From NCBI GenBank assembly GCA_016875095.1, contig VGSG01000009.1, positions 20,040 through 84,039 of the forward strand: 64,000 nt of DNA. The letters are read 5' to 3'. The notes beneath the pieces are model-generated. The model did no database searches. It saw nothing but the letters and a program-made list of their open reading frames with translations, and was not told the origin of the DNA. The position numbers were made by a program, and so were the translations under genes. The stretch is from Deltaproteobacteria bacterium (GTDB lineage: Bacteria > Desulfobacterota > Desulfomonilia > Desulfomonilales > Desulfomonilaceae). Within the stretch, counting starts at the first letter, position 1, and each line of letters opens with the position of its first letter. Shown piece by piece: positions 33,455 to 41,482 of this stretch.

Positions 33455-35302
33455 TCACTGCTCGGCGCTGCGTTTACCTCGGTTTAGGAGCCCGGAAAAC
33501 ATACGGAACGATCTGTGAGAATTCATGTCTTCATCGGAGCGGTTGTCGGATTTCAATACATGCACTGCGCCGTCCTTTCCCACATACCGCGCAAACGGAA
33601 ACGTGCGGACAACTTTGTATCCCGGCAACGGGCCGAGTGTGACCAAGTAGTCCTCGCGATCCACCCACCACCAACTGAGTCCGACCCTGGGATGGAAATC
33701 CTTCTTGTAGCAATGATAGCCGTTGAATTCAAACCCCTCGTCGATGCCACACGGATCGACGTGAAGTCCTTTGGTAATGTGCTCGTGCGCGACCGTCAAA
33801 CATCGTTTGAAGCTCATGAAATCGCTCACCATGAGCGGGATCAAGACAGCCATGATTATCAAAGGAATCAGACACGGCAGAATTCTCAAGAAATTCAGAG
33901 GGAAGATCAAGCCCCGAAAAACATCGGCGCAGAGCCAGACCATGATAAATATCAACAACGGAATAAAATCCCTGTCAAAGGATCCCGTGAAGATGGTCAC
34001 GCCCCCGTAGATCAGGGCCGCGACCAAAGAAAGCGTCCCGATGAATGACGTGGCGTTTTCGGGGTCTTTCCGTAATGATGAGACCCATTGCGCCAGCGAG
34101 GAATAGGCCAGCGCAAGTAGGACCCCGCACGCGAGCAATCCCCAAAATGCCATAGCGTAGTAGGCTGTCTTGGGAATCGAGCTTAGCCTCTGTATGCCGA
34201 TTATGTAAGTGTCCTTGAGCAATATGGGACCGATTCCGAAATCAAAGATCACATTCTGGTGCAACTTCACCGGGGGATCAACAAGGCCCGCTGTTATCGC
34301 CGCCTCCACGACGACGAACCCGAAAGCCAAGATACATACGAAAAGACGGAAAGCGGAAAAGGACCATAATCGATAGTAGCTCAGAGCCAACAAAGGAGTC
34401 ACGAACAACGCCGTATATCCCAGCGTCAGCACAAGCAAGCGCGCATAGTGATAAAAGATTATGAGACCCTTGTTCAGAGGCTTCTCCAATATATTGGCTA
34501 CAACCTGGTGCTGCGTTACGGGTGTGCTCCCTGCCCCGTAGAGCAAGCCCTCGAAGCCGATCCACGGCACAAAGCATATGATGGCCGCGAGAGCGCACAT
34601 CTTCAGTCTTCCCAGTCTCATTCCGTGCGGATGGGCAAGCGTCATGATGATGAACGCGACAGGAATCACGATGCCTATCTGTCGGGTGAGAATGGCTGCG
34701 AGCCCGAACAGCAAACCAACAGCGATGAGAAGCTTTCTACCTCGCTGCTCCCCAAGATGAAGAAAGAGGAGAGAGAAGACAATCAGCGAGGCAAAGGTAA
34801 TATCAGTCATGAACGTAAAGCATTGCGACAAGAACAGCGGGTTCAGGACCAGTGTAAGCGTCCCCAGCAGAGCCACCCACGGGGAGGCGCCGCACAACCT
34901 GAGCAAGACGAGAAAGCTGAAGGAACCGAGGACACCGAGGAAGAGCACCGACAGGCGGAGCGTGGTGAGTGAAAATCCCCCGACGGCGGTGAACAGGCCG
35001 CCCCACAGTATGTGCGCTATAGCGGCCGGTCCGCCTCTTCCCCAACCGGTAGCCGCCAATTCCCCGTGCCACAGCAAAGACTGTAGTAGCCTTACGAAGC
35101 TCCAGTCGTCGTTAATCATGAATTCGCCCACTGGATTAACCAGCGCTATTGTGGCGAGCCAAACCGTAGCAAGAACTAAGAAAGGGGCTGCGAGAGAACG
35201 TATCGCGCCGTAGAGGGTAGTCTGTTCACCGGCGCCGTAGTCCCCGATGTTCTGTCCCATTGCGTGGCTGAGGTCACTTCTTGCCGGATTCAGGATATCC
35301 AC
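33455..35302 (-). CDS. GT39-like polytopic membrane protein, tandem paralogue
   Basis: About 615 residues and 12 helices. GEFMINDDWSFV follows helix 1 and CFTFMTDITFASL is the second conserved block; both align with the neighbouring paralogue. The C-terminal domain (GLSWWWVDREDYL) is soluble. The frame is open 70 codons further upstream. GTG at 35300-35302 is favoured because GGAG lies five bases ahead; the ATG at 35258-35260 is an alternative with no good ribosome site. Gap of 60 bases to the paralogue. Function inferred: membrane glycosyltransferase. Confidence 0.72.
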   Translation of the reverse strand: MDILNPARSDLSHAMGQNIGDYGAGEQTTLYGAIRSLAAPFLVLATVWLATIALVNPVGEFMINDDWSFVRLLQSLLWHGELAATGWGRGGPAAIAHILWGGLFTAVGGFSLTTLRLSVLFLGVLGSFSFLVLLRLCGASPWVALLGTLTLVLNPLFLSQCFTFMTDITFASLIVFSLLFLHLGEQRGRKLLIAVGLLFGLAAILTRQIGIVIPVAFIIMTLAHPHGMRLGRLKMCALAAIICFVPWIGFEGLLYGAGSTPVTQHQVVANILEKPLNKGLIIFYHYARLLVLTLGYTALFVTPLLALSYYRLWSFSAFRLFVCILAFGFVVVEAAITAGLVDPPVKLHQNVIFDFGIGPILLKDTYIIGIQRLSSIPKTAYYAMAFWGLLACGVLLALAYSSLAQWVSSLRKDPENATSFIGTLSLVAALIYGGVTIFTGSFDRDFIPLLIFIMVWLCADVFRGLIFPLNFLRILPCLIPLIIMAVLIPLMVSDFMSFKRCLTVAHEHITKGLHVDPCGIDEGFEFNGYHCYKKDFHPRVGLSWWWVDREDYLVTLGPLPGYKVVRTFPFARYVGKDGAVHVLKSDNRSDEDMNSHRSFRMFSGLLNRGKRSAEQ

Positions 35303-35381
35303 GGTCACTCCGCCAAGAATCGTCAGCGGAACATTCGAGCAATTTGGATGAGTTGAGCGGCCCGAGATCTTGGTATGTTCC

Positions 35382-36851
35382 CTAACGCCGGTTGTTCCGG
35401 ATTTTGCGCTCAAGTCTCTCCACCGGCCTCGTCGTGGCGTCAACGCCAAGAGATCGAGCTCCGAAGTATTCCGCCATCGACGTGTTATACCAGTAAGAGG
35501 TATCGACGCCAAGGTCCCCCGCGGCCATGAGGCATGTCGGCGCGACCGATAAGGGCGGCACTACCACGTCCAGCCTTCCTTGTCTGACGGATTCTCGAAC
35601 GATCGCGTAACGCTCGAGCATCTCCGCGCGGTAAGTCGGCGCGGCAAAGAGCAAATCACTTATGCAATTAGGGAAGTTGCCCGCTGCAAGCAAGGCGACA
35701 ACCAACGCGATTCTACCGAACGCCTGCGCGCGACTCGAACCGAGAAAGCGATTTCCGTATCTTGAGTGTATCCAAGCAATAAGCAGAAATGAATTGATGA
35801 GCCAGCCGATGAAAAAGACGAGGTAGCTTGTGTTGATGGCGCGAGGCGGCCCCACATGTCCCAAGACGAAGCATCTCGGAAAGAAGGAGACGATGAGCAA
35901 GCCCAACCAGAGGCCGCCTGAGAGCATCAGATGTTTGCCGTTGATTTGTTTCAAGAAGTTCACATGCTTTGCCGCCTGAAGCGCCGTGGGGATCAGAACG
36001 AGGGTGACAGCCCATAGCGCCGGGCTACTGACGAGAAACCGAAGGGAAAAATAGCAGCCGTACTTGACCGATTGGAGGATTGCCGAGATGAAATGAAAAT
36101 GTGGATGAGTCGTGGGCAAGTCAAGGGCTCTCGCGTAATTGCCTGGGGCCGACACAGCTATGATCCCGAATGCTACACCGGTTCCCAACGTCAGTATCCA
36201 CAAACGCGATTCGGATCTGTTGACGGCGAACATGATGGCTGAGCCCGCAGCAGTCATGGCCAGCATAATGACGAGGTTGGTTTCATTGGCGCCGACCACG
36301 GCCGCGGCGAGCAAACAGCAAAGGAGAGCCCGGGCAGCGCGCGTGCCGGATGAAAGGATTCTGAACTTGAACATGAGCGACGCGGCAAGAAGAACAAGGA
36401 GAGATGCTGCGAACTGATAGTGGAGGCCTCCCGTTAGCCAGTAGAATGCCTGGCACGGATACGGCACAACGCTGAGATAGATGCAAAAGGCCGACAGCGC
36501 AACCCAGAAGATTTCGGCATTCGGAACGGCCCCGCGGAGAAGGCTCAGAGACAGGAAATATAGCGCCGCGAAAGATGTTCCAATTAAGAACATCACAAAA
36601 AGCGGATAAGCTGCGATAAGACCTCCCATGAGGCCGATGGAGAGCGACAGCAGCACCGAGAAATACCGGCCGGTGATCGTAAAATAGTCACTCTTCAGGC
36701 CTCCCCACAGACCCAGTTGCAGGGCGGTATTGGTGAATCCATAATCATCGTGGGAGGGTTGAGCGTAGAAAGCGAGGATCAAGAATGGCACGATATACAC
36801 CAACAGCGCCACCTTGAGAAACGGCGTGAAACTGGAGCCGTTCGATGTCAT
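35382..36851 (-). CDS. DUF6056-like polytopic membrane protein
   Basis: A 489-residue protein with about 11 helices. Conserved-looking marks are PSHDDYGF after helix 1, ITGRYFS, GANETNLVI, and SAPGNYARAL, a combination I associate with DUF6056 membrane proteins; these are probably GT-C-related but have no experimentally known reaction that I can name. Weak ribosome site. It leads the minus-strand run of GT-like genes 35.4-31.7 kb. Confidence 0.65.
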   Translation of the reverse strand: MTSNGSSFTPFLKVALLVYIVPFLILAFYAQPSHDDYGFTNTALQLGLWGGLKSDYFTITGRYFSVLLSLSIGLMGGLIAAYPLFVMFLIGTSFAALYFLSLSLLRGAVPNAEIFWVALSAFCIYLSVVPYPCQAFYWLTGGLHYQFAASLLVLLAASLMFKFRILSSGTRAARALLCCLLAAAVVGANETNLVIMLAMTAAGSAIMFAVNRSESRLWILTLGTGVAFGIIAVSAPGNYARALDLPTTHPHFHFISAILQSVKYGCYFSLRFLVSSPALWAVTLVLIPTALQAAKHVNFLKQINGKHLMLSGGLWLGLLIVSFFPRCFVLGHVGPPRAINTSYLVFFIGWLINSFLLIAWIHSRYGNRFLGSSRAQAFGRIALVVALLAAGNFPNCISDLLFAAPTYRAEMLERYAIVRESVRQGRLDVVVPPLSVAPTCLMAAGDLGVDTSYWYNTSMAEYFGARSLGVDATTRPVERLERKIRNNRR

Positions 36852-36872
36852 GAGTATACTTGAACCACCACC

Positions 36873-37871
36873 TTAGCCGAATGCCTTTTCGGGGACGAAG
36901 TCCTTTGCGCGCACCTCTTTCATCGAAATCGCTTCCGCTGCGCATGGGACCTGGCAGAGGCCGCAGCCCATGCACTTATCGGCATTAACCTGTGCAGGTG
37001 AATCGTCTTCTACCGTGATCGCGCCGAAGAAGCACCTCTCCGCGCAGAGGCGGCACGACGTGCAGAGGTCCGGGTCCACGTCCGCCGCGAAACGGCTCGG
37101 TTCGATGACGCTGATATTGTGCTCGATCAAGATAGGCATGGTCTGACAGCAGCACGCGCAGCAGTTGCAGATGAAGTGGTCCACACTCTGTTTGTTCATA
37201 ACCACGTGGATCAGACCTTCTTCTTCGCATTCTCGAATCAGGTCGAGCGCTTGCTGCTTGGAAAGCTGCTTTCCCGTGCCCCTTGCCAGAGTGTAATCCG
37301 CGGCGCGATTCACCTGGATGCAGGCGTCGAGCTTCTTGTCGCACTTGTGCGCGGTGAGACGGCAGGTGCACTTTGTGACGGCCAGGTTGCGCGCGTTCTC
37401 GACGATCTCTCGGATGTCTTCAAAGGCCAGGACGTAGGTTTTCGCGGCCACGCTCACCCCGACCGGAACCACGCGAGTGAACGGCCGCGGGGTTATTTGG
37501 CTGACGATCTTTGCTAGAGGCGGCCATTCGATTTCCATGAAATCCTGCCAGAGGTCCAGGAATCGTTGAGGCGCGTCCGGCCACAGGATAGTGGCATCGT
37601 GAAATTGCACCAGATCGCGGCTCATCCGGTACGAGGGCGGGTCGGTCTTGGATGAAGGGAAGACGAGCCCTTTGACAAAAAGGACCTTGAGCATGGCTTC
37701 TATTTCGGCTTCCGAGCGGCCAAGCTTTCCCGCGAGGGTAGGCGCGTCGGAAGGGAGAGCCAAGAGGAGTTGGGCTTCATCACGGTCGGCGATTATCTCA
37801 AAGAGTTGGGGGATCCGTTGTGATTGGCCCAGGCCTATTCTGCCGGCCAGTTCCAAGTAGGCAGCCTCCAT
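36873..37871 (-). CDS. Winged-helix/4Fe-4S ferredoxin-domain protein
   Basis: A 332-residue cytoplasmic protein. Residues ~15-80 look like a helix-turn-helix/winged helix (SDAPTLAGKLGRSEAEIEAML). A Cys-rich middle has KCTCRLTAHKC and a run ICNCCACCC. Two [4Fe-4S] ferredoxin motifs close the protein (LCTSCRLCAERC and KCMGCGLCQVPC). Comparable proteins are common in sulfate reducers and syntrophs, without a defined reaction. It may be an electron-transfer protein or an Fe-S/redox sensor that binds DNA. AGGAGG ribosome site eight bases ahead. Divergent from the baeRF gene. Confidence 0.75.
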   Translation of the reverse strand: MEAAYLELAGRIGLGQSQRIPQLFEIIADRDEAQLLLALPSDAPTLAGKLGRSEAEIEAMLKVLFVKGLVFPSSKTDPPSYRMSRDLVQFHDATILWPDAPQRFLDLWQDFMEIEWPPLAKIVSQITPRPFTRVVPVGVSVAAKTYVLAFEDIREIVENARNLAVTKCTCRLTAHKCDKKLDACIQVNRAADYTLARGTGKQLSKQQALDLIRECEEEGLIHVVMNKQSVDHFICNCCACCCQTMPILIEHNISVIEPSRFAADVDPDLCTSCRLCAERCFFGAITVEDDSPAQVNADKCMGCGLCQVPCAAEAISMKEVRAKDFVPEKAFG

Positions 37872-38124
37872 AAGACTTTCCTCCTTGTTGTATTCGGGTT
37901 TCCGTCGGCGCGGAGGAACTCAAACGTAACAGATAATTGGCGCAGCGGGAAGGGACTCTCTTCCGGATCCCCAAAACGTGGGTGAGGTACACAATCCCAT
38001 TCCGGGTGTCGAAGATCATAAGAACTATTTGGAGAACCGGCGGAATCGGGTAATGATAGAATAAGCGTCATGGTGCGGGCCGCAACGTAATAGACGGATG
38101 CGTGATAAGTGGAGGGAGGGGAGT

Positions 38125-39276
38125 ATGCACACCGATCTGTTCACCATTGAAGAGCTCAAGGGCCTGATGCAGAGTCAAGGAGACACCTGCGTCTCCGTAC
38201 TGATGCCCACGCGCCACACCACCTCTGAGGCGCTTCAGAACCCTATAAGATTCAAGAACCTCCTCCGACAGGCGCAGTCTATGCTCGCTGAGGTGAATCA
38301 CCCCGATCCATCGGCTCTTCTTGACCCCGCGGAAGAGCTTCTGGACGACCGAGACTTCTGGCGTCATCAGGGAAATGGACTAGCGGCTTATCTGACTGCC
38401 GGCTTTTTCCATTGCTATCGCGTGCCCTTCGAGCTGGCGGAGATGGTGGTGGTGAGCGACCGCTTTCATCTCAAGCCTCTGTTGAGGCTCCTGATGGCGG
38501 ATGATCGATTCTATCTCCTGGCGCTGAGTCAGAACGAGATCCGGCTATTCGAGTGTACCAGGCACACGGTCAGCGAGGTCGAATTGGAAGGCATTCCCGA
38601 GAGCCTGGCAGAAGCGCTGAGGTACGATGAACCCGAACGGCAGCTACAGTATCAGACGCGCACGCCGCAGAGGCCGGGCAGGCGAGCTGCTGTCTTCCAC
38701 GGCCACGGAGGAGGGGCTGAAACCAGTAAGGACGATATTTTGCGATATTTTCAGACCATTGACCGAGGATTGCAGCAATTCCTTCCCGATGGCCGTGTTC
38801 CGTTGGTTCTGGCTGGGGTGGAATACCTCTTCTCGATCTACCGCCAGAGCAATACGTTCCCTTTCTTGATGGACAAGGGGGTCCCCGGGAACCCGGAAGG
38901 TCTCAAGGGAGAAGAACTGCACAGACAGGCATGGGAAATCGTGGCGCCCGTGTTTGACCGGGCGAAGCGCGACGAGATCGATCGTTTTCACGCGCTCGCG
39001 GGCGCCGGGAAAGCTTCGGATGACTTCCAGGAGGTCCTTGACGCCGCGCATTATGGGAGGGTTGCCACGCTATTCCTCTCGGTAGGAGTCGAAATCTGGG
39101 GAAATTATGACGAAAATGGAGGCACGATCACTCTCCACGAGGAAGCCCAACCGGGCGATCAAGATTTGCTCGATCTGGCCGCGGCCCAGACCATCATGAC
39201 GGGCGGCACGGTCTATACCGTTGAGGCGGAGGAAGCGCCGGGCGAGGGCCCCCTGGCCGCAATCTTTCGATGGTGA
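38125..39276 (+). CDS. baeRF-type (bacterial archaeo-eukaryotic release factor-like) protein
   Basis: A 383-residue protein resembling the baeRF family 3/7 group, bacterial relatives of eRF1 whose roles are unresolved. Typical segments are the N-terminal CVSVLMPTRH, FHLKPLLRLL in the middle domain, VFHGHGGG, and the late VATLFLSVG plus GGTVYTVEAEEAP. No GGQ peptide-release motif was seen, so it is unlikely to terminate translation in the usual way. The ATG with GGGAGGGGAG ahead is used; the frame opens nine codons earlier. Its plus-strand neighbour is an amidohydrolase 79 bases on. Confidence 0.75.
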   Translation: MHTDLFTIEELKGLMQSQGDTCVSVLMPTRHTTSEALQNPIRFKNLLRQAQSMLAEVNHPDPSALLDPAEELLDDRDFWRHQGNGLAAYLTAGFFHCYRVPFELAEMVVVSDRFHLKPLLRLLMADDRFYLLALSQNEIRLFECTRHTVSEVELEGIPESLAEALRYDEPERQLQYQTRTPQRPGRRAAVFHGHGGGAETSKDDILRYFQTIDRGLQQFLPDGRVPLVLAGVEYLFSIYRQSNTFPFLMDKGVPGNPEGLKGEELHRQAWEIVAPVFDRAKRDEIDRFHALAGAGKASDDFQEVLDAAHYGRVATLFLSVGVEIWGNYDENGGTITLHEEAQPGDQDLLDLAAAQTIMTGGTVYTVEAEEAPGEGPLAAIFRW

Positions 39277-39355
39277 AAAAGCCGCTGGAGAGGGCTTTCG
39301 TCAGGAGCTGCGGTGTCCTATAGTGACGCGCGAATCTCGTATTTTGGGAGAACGC

Positions 39356-40180
39356 ATGAAAGTTCTTGATATTCACATCCACGTTGGCCGGCGAGAGCAC
39401 CTCACCCCAAGCCTCATCTCCTTCCTTGAAGAGGAAATGGGTCCGGCGACTGTGGAACTCGCTCAACAATTGACCCCTGACGCGCTCGTAGATTTATTGG
39501 ACGCCCACGGGGTGCGGCTCGGGGTCATTCTCGCCGAGTACTCGCCTCGCACCACAGGCGTCATACCCAATGAGTTCGTCTCTGAATTCTGCCGACAAAC
39601 GGATCGCATCATTCCATTCGCTTCCATCGATCTGGAGAGCGACGCTCCCCCGGCCGACCAGACGGAAAAGGCGGTCAAACAGCTTGGATGCAAGGGTATC
39701 AAACTCTTGCCCTCCTACACCCGCCTTTACCCGGATGATCCGCGCCTGTTGCCCGCGTATGAGGTCGCTCAAGGCTTGGGCATTCCCATCATGTTCCACA
39801 CAGGGACATCGGTCTTTCCAGGATCGAGGATCCGTTACGCAAACCCGCTGCTCTTGGACGATATAGCAGAAGATTTCCCGCGCCTGAACCTGGTCATGTG
39901 TCACGGCGGCCGCCCGTTCTGGTACAAGGAAGCGGAATGGATGTTACGTCGTCACAAGAACATGCACATCGACATCTCAGGCATTCCCTTGCGGAAATTA
40001 CCCGAACTCTTTCCCAAGGTGGAAGCGTTCCGGGACCGCTACATATTCGGGAGCGATTGGCCTACCCGGCCGAACATAGCGGACTACGTGGGGGAGGTCA
40101 CACGCTTCCCCTATACCGCCGAAACCATCCAGGCGATTCTGTGGGACAACGGCGCACGGTTGCTGGGACTTGAGTCGTAA
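39356..40180 (+). CDS. Amidohydrolase-2 family metal-dependent hydrolase
   Basis: A 274-residue TIM-barrel protein. Metal ligands are visible: HxH in VLDIHIHVG, His in IMFHTGTS, His in VMCHGGRP and the catalytic Asp in FGSDWPTRP. This family includes decarboxylases and C-C or C-N hydrolases of cyclic carboxylic acids (for example ACMSD-like and 2-pyrone-type enzymes), so it could belong to ring catabolism, but it is not in the main block. The GGGAG six bases ahead of MKVLDIHIH fixes the start; a longer frame overlaps the baeRF gene. Confidence 0.85.
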   Translation: MKVLDIHIHVGRREHLTPSLISFLEEEMGPATVELAQQLTPDALVDLLDAHGVRLGVILAEYSPRTTGVIPNEFVSEFCRQTDRIIPFASIDLESDAPPADQTEKAVKQLGCKGIKLLPSYTRLYPDDPRLLPAYEVAQGLGIPIMFHTGTSVFPGSRIRYANPLLLDDIAEDFPRLNLVMCHGGRPFWYKEAEWMLRRHKNMHIDISGIPLRKLPELFPKVEAFRDRYIFGSDWPTRPNIADYVGEVTRFPYTAETIQAILWDNGARLLGLES

Positions 40181-40236
40181 CGATGCTCCACTCTCGTGGC
40201 AGTTCGACTCAATGAGAAGCCCTCCGCCCTATCTCG

Positions 40237-41454
40237 TCATGCCCGCGAAATAGATGAGGGTGAAGCGGGATTCTCCGGAGACGGGCTATGTCCGGTTCGC
40301 AATTGTTGCGCTACGGCAAAGAGAAACCCGAAGACGAGAAACAGCAGCATCTGCAGCGCAAGGGGTTTCAACGAAGCAAACCCCACCAAAAGCTCATAGA
40401 ATTCGCGGCCGGAAGACGGGTCGGGGATGTGAAGCCATAGTCGCATGAGAATGAGCTGTCCGGCCGCGAGGATGAGCCACTCCAGCGCAGTGGTGGGGAT
40501 TCTGGCCGACGTGGCGAAGAGCCACAGCGCCACCGGAAATATCGGGAAGACCAGTCTGTCAATGGCAGAGCCTCCCACCAACCCGAGCAGCATGGTCAGA
40601 AACGCAAAGAGCGTAAGGTCCCATCGCTTTCGCATTCGGTGGAAAGAGCCCCGCGCATCCAAGATTATGGGCCACAGCAGCATCCCGAATATCAGGGGGA
40701 GAAGGAAGGCGGTTCGGATCAGCCCTCTCCCCCAGAAATGCGCCCGAACGCACACAACCACCGTGTCGATATACGAGTAGTCGCCCTGCACGGGAATAGC
40801 GACCACCAGACCTACTCGGAGCAGAGCGAGCGCAGCAAGCGCCAATGCGAGGGCGGCCCATCTCCGCGTTGTCGGCGCCTGCTCGGTTGAAACCCTCGCG
40901 GCCAGCGCCACGAAGACGAGGGCAGTGGCTTCCCGGGCCAGGCTTCCCAACGCGAGCAGGACCGTGGTGGATAGGATGGCGCCCGACTCGGCTGCAATGA
41001 GGCCCAGCATCTGGAACGCCCAGGCTGTGCTGTCGGCGCCATAGGTCCAGAAGATCGTCATCTTGATGGTGAGCGTGGCCATGAGCAAGGCTACGGCCGC
41101 GGCTGCCCGAGCGAGACTGACGCCCAGGACCTGTAGCCAGATCACGGAAGCCACGACCGTCACACAGAGAAAGAACCAGTTCAACAGCCGAAAGCCGAAA
41201 TTGACGTCAAAGGGTAGGGCGGCCACGATTTTGGCCGGCAATAGCCGATAGGCCATGGGCGCGGTGTCCGAAAGATTTCTAAGACCCGAAGCCATATGGA
41301 TGTATTCGACTTCTTCCCAAACCGGACCTGCAATCTGGTTCGTGGAGATTGCTTGGACCGCGATCACTCCGCACAGACTCAGGAGCGCGATGATCGACAA
41401 GCTTGGGCTGTGGCGAAAATCACTTACCGTCCTGGCAAACCAATCCCTCGGCAT
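40237..41454 (-). CDS. Uncharacterised polytopic membrane protein
   Basis: A 405-residue protein with about 10 predicted helices. EEVEYIHMASGLRNL follows the first helix in a position where GT-C enzymes have an acidic loop, and IFWTYGADSTAWAFQM lies mid-protein. I do not recognise a family. AGGTGATTTG precedes the ATG; the longer TTG start adds one residue. The stop of the cyclase gene is 29 bases upstream in the transcript, so it is probably co-transcribed with signalling module A. Confidence 0.6.
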   Translation of the reverse strand: MPRDWFARTVSDFRHSPSLSIIALLSLCGVIAVQAISTNQIAGPVWEEVEYIHMASGLRNLSDTAPMAYRLLPAKIVAALPFDVNFGFRLLNWFFLCVTVVASVIWLQVLGVSLARAAAAVALLMATLTIKMTIFWTYGADSTAWAFQMLGLIAAESGAILSTTVLLALGSLAREATALVFVALAARVSTEQAPTTRRWAALALALAALALLRVGLVVAIPVQGDYSYIDTVVVCVRAHFWGRGLIRTAFLLPLIFGMLLWPIILDARGSFHRMRKRWDLTLFAFLTMLLGLVGGSAIDRLVFPIFPVALWLFATSARIPTTALEWLILAAGQLILMRLWLHIPDPSSGREFYELLVGFASLKPLALQMLLFLVFGFLFAVAQQLRTGHSPSPENPASPSSISRA

Positions 41455-41482
41455 CAAATCACCTAATTACCGCGATCAAGGG

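Noticed and set aside
38000..38124. Promoter for the baeRF gene with TAGAAT at about 38057
   Set aside because: No -35 element at an acceptable spacing was found.
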